A stretch of 64,000 nt of DNA from Paucilactobacillus vaccinostercus DSM 20634. GTDB lineage: Bacteria; Bacillota; Bacilli; Lactobacillales; Lactobacillaceae. The stretch's first letter is position 1. The number at the start of each line of letters is the position of its first letter. The notes beneath the pieces were generated by a model. The model did no database searches. It was not told the DNA's origin and was given only the letters and a program-made list of their open reading frames with translations. Positions 58,974 through 64,000 of this stretch are shown here, piece by piece. Location: assembly GCF_001436295.1 (NCBI RefSeq), contig NZ_AYYY01000006.1, forward strand, positions 1 to 64,000, given 5' to 3'. Made by a program: the position numbers and the translations under genes.

Positions 58974-59744
58974 ATGAAAGATATTCAGCAAATCGATGTT
59001 GAAGTGCAAAAATTAATGCAAACGATTCGGCAAGAAACCTTAAATAAGATGGATCAACCGTTTATGGTTGATCAAAAGACAGGTCGCAAAGATTTAGTGA
59101 CGACAGTTGATAAAAGTAATGAGCAAATGCTGGTAAAGGCGATTCGATCAATTGATCCTGCGGCTCGAATTCTTGGCGAAGAAGGATTCGGAGATGTCAT
59201 TCAAGATATGCATGGTCATGTTTGGTTTATTGATCCAATCGACGGAACGATGAACTTTGTGATGCAAAAGAATCGGTTTGCTGTGATGGCCGCACTTTAT
59301 ATCGATGGAGCCCCCGTTCTCGGTTATATTTTAGATGTGATGAATAACCAGTTGTATCATGGAGGGCCTGATTTTGGTGTTTTTATTAATCAACAAAAAA
59401 TGGCGGCACCGCAAAATAAGTCGTTGGGAGATTCATTAATCGGTATCAGTGGGCCGCTGCTTATTCATAATCAACATCAAATGCAAGAAATTGCGCAAAC
59501 TAGTCGAGGACCACGGATGTACGGTAGTGCTGGATTAGAATTTGCTAGTGTGCTCCGAGGTGAGCTGTGCGGATATGTTTCATATCTGAAACCATGGGAC
59601 TTTGCTGCAGGTAATGTTTTGGCAAATGTCTTAGGGTTAGCAGTGAAAACTATTGACGGTGCCCCGCTTGATATGCTATCATCCAATGTTGTATTAGTAG
59701 CGACAGAACGAGCAAGTGGTGAAGTTATTAGGCTTGCAAATTAG
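58974..59744 (+). CDS. inositol monophosphatase family protein
   Basis: 256 residues. Metal-site motifs LVTTVDKSNEQ, LGEEGFGD, the core WFIDPIDGTMNFV and the C-terminal LKPWDFAAGNVLANVLG identify the IMPase/FBPase superfamily. The substrate may be inositol phosphate, PAP or another small phosphate ester. SD GAGGGA. Terminator follows. Confidence 0.9.
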   Translation: MKDIQQIDVEVQKLMQTIRQETLNKMDQPFMVDQKTGRKDLVTTVDKSNEQMLVKAIRSIDPAARILGEEGFGDVIQDMHGHVWFIDPIDGTMNFVMQKNRFAVMAALYIDGAPVLGYILDVMNNQLYHGGPDFGVFINQQKMAAPQNKSLGDSLIGISGPLLIHNQHQMQEIAQTSRGPRMYGSAGLEFASVLRGELCGYVSYLKPWDFAAGNVLANVLGLAVKTIDGAPLDMLSSNVVLVATERASGEVIRLAN

Positions 59745-59752
59745 TTTGGTTG

Positions 59753-59779
59753 ACTGTGACCGCTTGTCACAGTTTTTTT
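59753..59779 (+). terminator. terminator after the inositol monophosphatase-like gene
   Basis: ACTGTGAC / GTCACAGT with a CGCTT loop, then TTTTTTT. Confidence 0.88.
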
Positions 59780-59844
59780 ATGCAAACAGTCTGCTCCTGC
59801 CGAGTGTGAAACTGACTTGAACTAACTGAAGGGAAGAAAAGATC

Positions 59845-61689
59845 TTGAAATTACGTGACGATATTCGTAACATTGCTATCATTGCCCATGTTGACCATGG
59901 TAAGACAACGTTAGTTAACGAAATGTTAAAACAATCAGATACATTAGATGAACATACCCAAATTGAGGATCGTGCGCTGGATTCAAACGCCATCGAACGT
60001 GAACGTGGGATTACGATCCTCTCAAAGAACACTGCTGTTCGCTATGGTGATAAGCAGATTAATATTTTGGATACACCAGGACATGCCGATTTCGGTGGGG
60101 AAGTTGAACGGATCATGCGTTTAGTTGATGGTGTATTGTTGGTTGTGGATGCCTTTGAAGGAACGATGCCACAAACTCGTTTTGTGTTGAAAAAGGCTTT
60201 GGATCAACATTTAGTACCAATTGTCGTGATTAACAAAGTTGATCGCCCAGGTGCGCGTCCAGAAGAAGTTGTTGACGAAGTACTTGATTTGTTCATTGAA
60301 TTGGGTGCCGATGAAGAACAACTTGATTTCCCAGTTGTCTATGCTTCTGCTATGAACGGAACGTCAAGCTACGATCCAGATGTTGATACGCAAGAACATA
60401 CGATGAAGCCAATTTTTGACACAATTGTTGATAAAATTCCTGCTCCAGTAGACAATTCGGACGAACCACTTCAATTCCAAGTAGCTATGCTCGATTATAA
60501 CGACTTTGTTGGTCGTGTCGGCATTGGTCGTGTCTTCCGAGGCAAGATCAAAGTCGGAGATAGCGTTAGTGTTTTGAAACTTGACGGCTCAAAGAAAAAC
60601 TTCCGAGTTACTAAGCTTTTTGGTTTCTTTGGCTTGAAGCGCTTGGAAATCGATGAAGCTAAGGCGGGAGATCTCTGTGCTGTTTCTGGGATGGATGATA
60701 TCAACGTTGGTGAAACTGTTGCTGATCCATCACAACCAGATGCATTACCATTATTGCGGATTGATGAACCAACTTTGCAAATGACATTCCGGACAAACAG
60801 TTCACCATTTGCTGGTCGCGAAGGTAAATTCGTGACTGCTCGTCAATTGGAAGATCGTTTGAAGTCAGAATTGCATACTGATGTTTCATTGCGTGTTGAA
60901 GACACTGATGAACCAGGTGCTTGGATGGTTTCAGGACGTGGGGAACTTCACTTGTCAATCTTAGTTGAAACATTACGTCGTGAAGGTTATGAATTAGCTG
61001 TTTCACGTCCAGAAGTTATCTATCGAGATATTGACGGTGTGATGAGCGAACCGTTTGAAGAAGTGCAAATTGATACACCTGATGAATACACTGGTGGTGT
61101 GATCGATAGTTTGTCACAACGTAAGGGTGAAATGCAAAACATGGAATCCACTGACAATGGTCAGACGCGTTTGACATTCTTAGCACCATCACGTGGCTTG
61201 ATTGGTTATTCAACTGAATTCATGTCAATGACGCGTGGTTACGGAATCATGAACCACACATTTGAACAGTATGGTCCTGTAATTAAGAACTGGAACCCAG
61301 GTCGTCAAAAGGGAACCCTTGTTTCAATGAATGCTGGTAAGGCAACTACCTATGCCATGATGGGAATTGAAAGCCGTGGGACGCTGTTAATTGATCCAGG
61401 AACGGATGTTTATGAAGGTATGATCGTTGGTGAAAACAGCCGTGAAAATGATATTACGGTTAACATCACCAAGGGTAAGAACTTAACTAACGTGCGTGCG
61501 GCCGGTTCAGATGATATGGCCCGGATTAAGACGCCAACTCATCTATCACTTGAAGAATCGTTGGAATTCTTAAACGAAGATGAATTGTGTGAAGTTACGC
61601 CTGAAAGTGTTCGTTTACGCAAGCAAATTTTGGACTCTAACTCACGGGAAAAAGAAGCCAAAAAGCGCAAAATTGCTTCACGAAAATAA
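59845..61689 (+). CDS. typA: ribosome-associated GTPase TypA/BipA
   Basis: 614 residues. G1 AHVDHGKTT (14-22), G2 region RERGITI, G3 [15 protein letters not shown] and G4 NKVDRPGA, then EF-G-like domains II, III and V and the BipA C-terminal domain ending in [18 protein letters not shown]. It acts in 50S assembly at low temperature and stress. TTG start, GAAGGGAAG upstream, fits the family N-terminus. Confidence 0.95.
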   Translation: MKLRDDIRNIAIIAHVDHGKTTLVNEMLKQSDTLDEHTQIEDRALDSNAIERERGITILSKNTAVRYGDKQINILDTPGHADFGGEVERIMRLVDGVLLVVDAFEGTMPQTRFVLKKALDQHLVPIVVINKVDRPGARPEEVVDEVLDLFIELGADEEQLDFPVVYASAMNGTSSYDPDVDTQEHTMKPIFDTIVDKIPAPVDNSDEPLQFQVAMLDYNDFVGRVGIGRVFRGKIKVGDSVSVLKLDGSKKNFRVTKLFGFFGLKRLEIDEAKAGDLCAVSGMDDINVGETVADPSQPDALPLLRIDEPTLQMTFRTNSSPFAGREGKFVTARQLEDRLKSELHTDVSLRVEDTDEPGAWMVSGRGELHLSILVETLRREGYELAVSRPEVIYRDIDGVMSEPFEEVQIDTPDEYTGGVIDSLSQRKGEMQNMESTDNGQTRLTFLAPSRGLIGYSTEFMSMTRGYGIMNHTFEQYGPVIKNWNPGRQKGTLVSMNAGKATTYAMMGIESRGTLLIDPGTDVYEGMIVGENSRENDITVNITKGKNLTNVRAAGSDDMARIKTPTHLSLEESLEFLNEDELCEVTPESVRLRKQILDSNSREKEAKKRKIASRK

Positions 61690-61769
61690 GTTCGAACTTT
61701 CGCTAGTTTTCGGGAAAATTAAATAAGAACTAGCAATCAATTAAATATTTTGTTACTGGGGAGTAAGAG

Positions 61770-62501
61770 ATGACTTACAGTTTGTTCACGCGGGTGATGG
61801 CCGAGATGATTGGAACGGCTTTCCTTGTAGTTTTAGGTAATGGTGCAGTTGCTGACGTGGAATTAAAAGGTACCAAAGGATTTCACGGTGGTTGGATTCT
61901 GATCGGAATTGGTTATGGTTGCGGGGTGATGATTCCCGCGATGATGTTTGCCAATATTTCGGGTAACCATATTAATCCGGCTTTAACGATTGCATTGGCA
62001 GTTAATGGGATGTTTCCTTGGAATGAAGTGCTACCGTACTTAGCAGCACAAATGATCGGTGCAGTGATTGGGCAACTAATCGTGGTTTGGAGTTATCGTC
62101 CTTACTACGATCTATCGACTAACACAGAATCGATTTTAGGAACATTTTCAACGATTGATGCCGCGCATTCGTATCGAGATGGATTTATCAACGAATTTGT
62201 TGGAACATTCATTTTGATTTTCGGAGCGCTAGGGATGACACATAATATGGCGTTTCAATCGAACATTGGACTGGCAAACTTTACCATTGGATTATTGGTG
62301 ATGACGTTGGTTATTTCCATGGGTGGGGCCACAGGCCCGGCCTTGAATCCTGCTCGGGATTTGGGACCACGTTTGGTGCATGCACTCTATCCACTTAAAA
62401 CTAAGGGAGATAGTCATTGGGATTACTCTTGGGTGCCTGTTGTGGCACCCATTGCTGGTGGAATTGCAGCAGTTTATCTGTATAAATTACTATTCTTATA
62501 A
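61770..62501 (+). CDS. glpF: aquaglyceroporin (GlpF-like MIP channel)
   Basis: 243 residues, six membrane helices with two half-helices. NPA boxes are N69-P-A in GNHINPALT and N193-P-A-R-D197 in [13 protein letters not shown]. The Asp after the second NPAR is the mark of glycerol-conducting members. It lets glycerol and small solutes (dihydroxyacetone, lactic acid in relatives) cross the membrane. No glpK or glpD is adjacent. SD GGGGAG. Sits between typA and ftsW. Confidence 0.92.
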   Translation: MTYSLFTRVMAEMIGTAFLVVLGNGAVADVELKGTKGFHGGWILIGIGYGCGVMIPAMMFANISGNHINPALTIALAVNGMFPWNEVLPYLAAQMIGAVIGQLIVVWSYRPYYDLSTNTESILGTFSTIDAAHSYRDGFINEFVGTFILIFGALGMTHNMAFQSNIGLANFTIGLLVMTLVISMGGATGPALNPARDLGPRLVHALYPLKTKGDSHWDYSWVPVVAPIAGGIAAVYLYKLLFL

Positions 62502-62518
62502 TTTAATTTATGAAAATC

Positions 62519-62557
62519 AAAAAAGCTTGAGACAAATGCCGGTCTCAAGCTTTTTTT
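62519..62557 (+). terminator. terminator after glpF
   Basis: Perfect 15-bp stem AAAAAAGCTTGAGAC / GTCTCAAGCTTTTTT with an AAATGCCG loop. Confidence 0.9.
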
Positions 62558-62683
62558 GGTAGACTAATCCTCATTATTTTTTAACAAAAAGGATAGACCA
62601 TAAATTTTTGTATGATATAATTGTTTCAATCAAATTTGATTTCGATCAAATTACGAAAAGAGTGTGTTGGGTGATCAAAAAAA

Positions 62684-63853
62684 ATGTTAAGAAAAATAAG
62701 TAGGAAGTTCCGTTACTTAGACTACTACATAGTAGTGCCTTATTTAATTTTGTGTTTGGTCGGTATCGTGATGGTTTACTCCGCGAGTGCGGATATTGCC
62801 AATCAAAATGGCGGTTCACCAACGGCGTATCTGGTTAAGCAAACGATCTATGTTGTTTTAGGGTTGTTTGTTGTCTGGTTTATGACCGCGGTGAACTTGC
62901 AGATCTTTCAAAACAGTAAGGTTATTTTTGGGATGACAATGATAACGTTGTTAGCACTGGTTTATGTTAAGGTATTTGGTCAGGCAATTAATGGTGCTCA
63001 AGGATGGATTAATCTTGGCTTTATGAATATTCAACCGGCGGAAGTCTGTAAAATTGTGTTGATCCTATACCTTGCACGAATGTTTTCGCATAAGGAACAT
63101 GAGATGTCTAACCATTTTTGGGGTGCTGCGATTAGTCCATTACTTTTATCAGCAGCCTTAGTGGTATTGATTGTGATTCAGCCTGATTTAGGTGGGGCTG
63201 TGATTAATAGTGCGATCATTTTAATTATGATGCTGGCAAGTGGTATTTCATGGAAAAAGGGTGTCACAACTATTTTTGGGTTATTCTTTTTCTTCGTTGC
63301 CGTTCTAATGCCGATTCTAAGTAAGTTAGCTGCAAGTGGTGCAATTAAGGGGTATAAAATACAACGAATTATTGCATTTATTAATCCATTTGGAACTGCA
63401 CAGGGTGCCGGGAGTCAGCTGGTTAACTCGTACTATGCATTAAGTAACGGTGGAATTTTTGGTGTGGGTCTCGGAAATAGTATCCAAAAGATGGGCTATT
63501 TACCGGAACCAAATACGGACTTTATCATGGCAGTGATTGGCGAGGAACTGGGATTGGTTGCAGTTGTAGTGATCTTGGTACTTCTTGCAATTATCGTTGC
63601 GCGGACAATCTGGCTTGGGGTTAGGGCAGATGACGCGTACTCATCATTATTGTGCTATGGCGTGGCCACCTTTATTTCTATTGAAACACTGTTTAACGTT
63701 GGTGGCGTAACGGGGATTTTACCAATAACAGGAGTAACGTTCCCGTTTATTAGCTATGGTGGGTCTAGTATGCTTGTTTTATGTATGGGATTAGGGTGTG
63801 TGCTTAACGTGAGTGCGGTTCACACTAGATCCCGGGTATTAGAGGGTATTTAA
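62684..63853 (+). CDS. ftsW: peptidoglycan glycosyltransferase FtsW (SEDS family)
   Basis: 389 residues, about ten membrane helices. SEDS motifs: VGIVMVYSASA, GAQGWINLGFMNIQPAEVCK, VIQPDLGGAVI, SNGGIFGVGLGNSIQKMGYL, PNTDFIMAVIGEELG and GVTFPFISYGGSSM. It polymerises septal glycan with PBP2B. Located next to pyc as in L. plantarum-type genomes rather than inside the dcw cluster. The SD is weak (GGGTG). Confidence 0.93.
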   Translation: MLRKISRKFRYLDYYIVVPYLILCLVGIVMVYSASADIANQNGGSPTAYLVKQTIYVVLGLFVVWFMTAVNLQIFQNSKVIFGMTMITLLALVYVKVFGQAINGAQGWINLGFMNIQPAEVCKIVLILYLARMFSHKEHEMSNHFWGAAISPLLLSAALVVLIVIQPDLGGAVINSAIILIMMLASGISWKKGVTTIFGLFFFFVAVLMPILSKLAASGAIKGYKIQRIIAFINPFGTAQGAGSQLVNSYYALSNGGIFGVGLGNSIQKMGYLPEPNTDFIMAVIGEELGLVAVVVILVLLAIIVARTIWLGVRADDAYSSLLCYGVATFISIETLFNVGGVTGILPITGVTFPFISYGGSSMLVLCMGLGCVLNVSAVHTRSRVLEGI

Positions 63854-63876
63854 TTCAGATGGAGGCGTATTAGGGA

Positions 63877-64000
63877 ATGCAGAGAATTATGGTAGCAAAT
63901 CGTGGCGAAATTGCCACGCGAATTTTTCGTGCGATTCATGAATTGAAAATGACGGCAATTGCAATTTATGCCAAAGAAGATGAATATTCCGAGCACCGCT
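63877..64000 (+). CDS. pyc: pyruvate carboxylase, 5' end (partial)
   Basis: Only the first 41 codons lie in the window. MQRIMVANRGEIATRIFRA is the biotin carboxylase N-terminus; the pairing with ftsW points to pyruvate carboxylase rather than acetyl-CoA carboxylase AccC. It would convert pyruvate to oxaloacetate. GGAGG lies about 11 nt before the ATG. The gene runs off the right edge. Confidence 0.85.
   Translation, partial: MQRIMVANRGEIATRIFRAIHELKMTAIAIYAKEDEYSEHR

Noticed and set aside
59776-60032. Minus-strand open frame opposite the typA start
   Set aside because: It lies wholly antisense to the GTPase domain with no SD and no family likeness.
61690-61769. Inverted repeat CTAGTT / AACTAG between typA and glpF as terminator
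   Set aside because: The stem is only 6 bp with a long loop and no T-run follows.

Overview
The window looks like core chromosome of a low-to-moderate GC Gram-positive bacterium of the family Lactobacillaceae. The evidence is gene content and order: spx-mecA-coiA-spxH-relQ-nadK, a murE-less dcw cluster running from mraZ to divIVA and ileS, DUF1831 between a cysteine desulfurase and mnmA, pdhABCD, and typA followed by ftsW and pyc. Strong Shine-Dalgarno sites, frequent GTG/TTG starts, three T-box leaders, a CcpA-type cre and an RNA polymerase epsilon gene also fit. I cannot name the species. I see no rRNA or tRNA genes, insertion sequences, prophage, CRISPR array or attachment site.

Region by region. 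1-6 kb: an ABM-like protein, an MBL-fold hydrolase, then the Spx/MecA/CoiA/SpxH proteolysis and competence genes, interrupted by a Met T-box and metA. 6-10 kb: an operon of relQ, nadK, an RluD-type pseudouridine synthase and mgtE. 10-17.5 kb: a beta-propeller lactonase, an AI-2E family permease with rlmA, trmL with ftsK, and corA with a DUF4044 mini-protein. 17.6-31.5 kb: DUF3397 gene, then the division and wall cluster mraZ-rsmH-ftsL-pbpB-mraY-murD-murG-divIB-ftsA-ftsZ-sepF-ylmG-ylmH-divIVA, preceded by a three-copy MraZ box. 31.5-36.8 kb: Ile T-box and ileS, dapF, a cold-shock protein, a Nudix hydrolase and a tail-anchored small protein. 36.8-46 kb: mtnN, cysteine desulfurase, DUF1831, mnmA, a phosphoglycerate-mutase-like phosphatase, a TPR protein, recD2, a divergent PRPP synthetase and a TIGR01440 protein. 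46-50.6 kb is the most accessory part: a cysteine-free Spx paralogue, a T-box-controlled 2-keto-4-pentenoate hydratase-like gene, a secreted or anchored protein of unknown function behind a MraZ-box-like repeat, and a LysM-NlpC/P60 hydrolase. 50.6-64 kb: lipid kinase, rpoY, a membrane protein, def, pdhABCD, UPF0223, an inositol monophosphatase-like gene, typA, an aquaglyceroporin, ftsW and the first 124 bases of pyc.

Most genes are ordinary. The points most worth following are: (i) a T-box with an apparent Ile (AUC) specifier controlling a hydratase of no obvious amino-acid role; (ii) a second MraZ-type operator 30 kb from mraZ, upstream of an envelope protein of unknown function; (iii) a PRPP synthetase paralogue with substitutions at catalytic and PRPP-loop residues; (iv) a Spx paralogue without any cysteine; and (v) a strong terminator placed immediately before the trmL ribosome binding site, together with a perfect 14-bp palindrome. 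No wholly new multi-gene system was evident.
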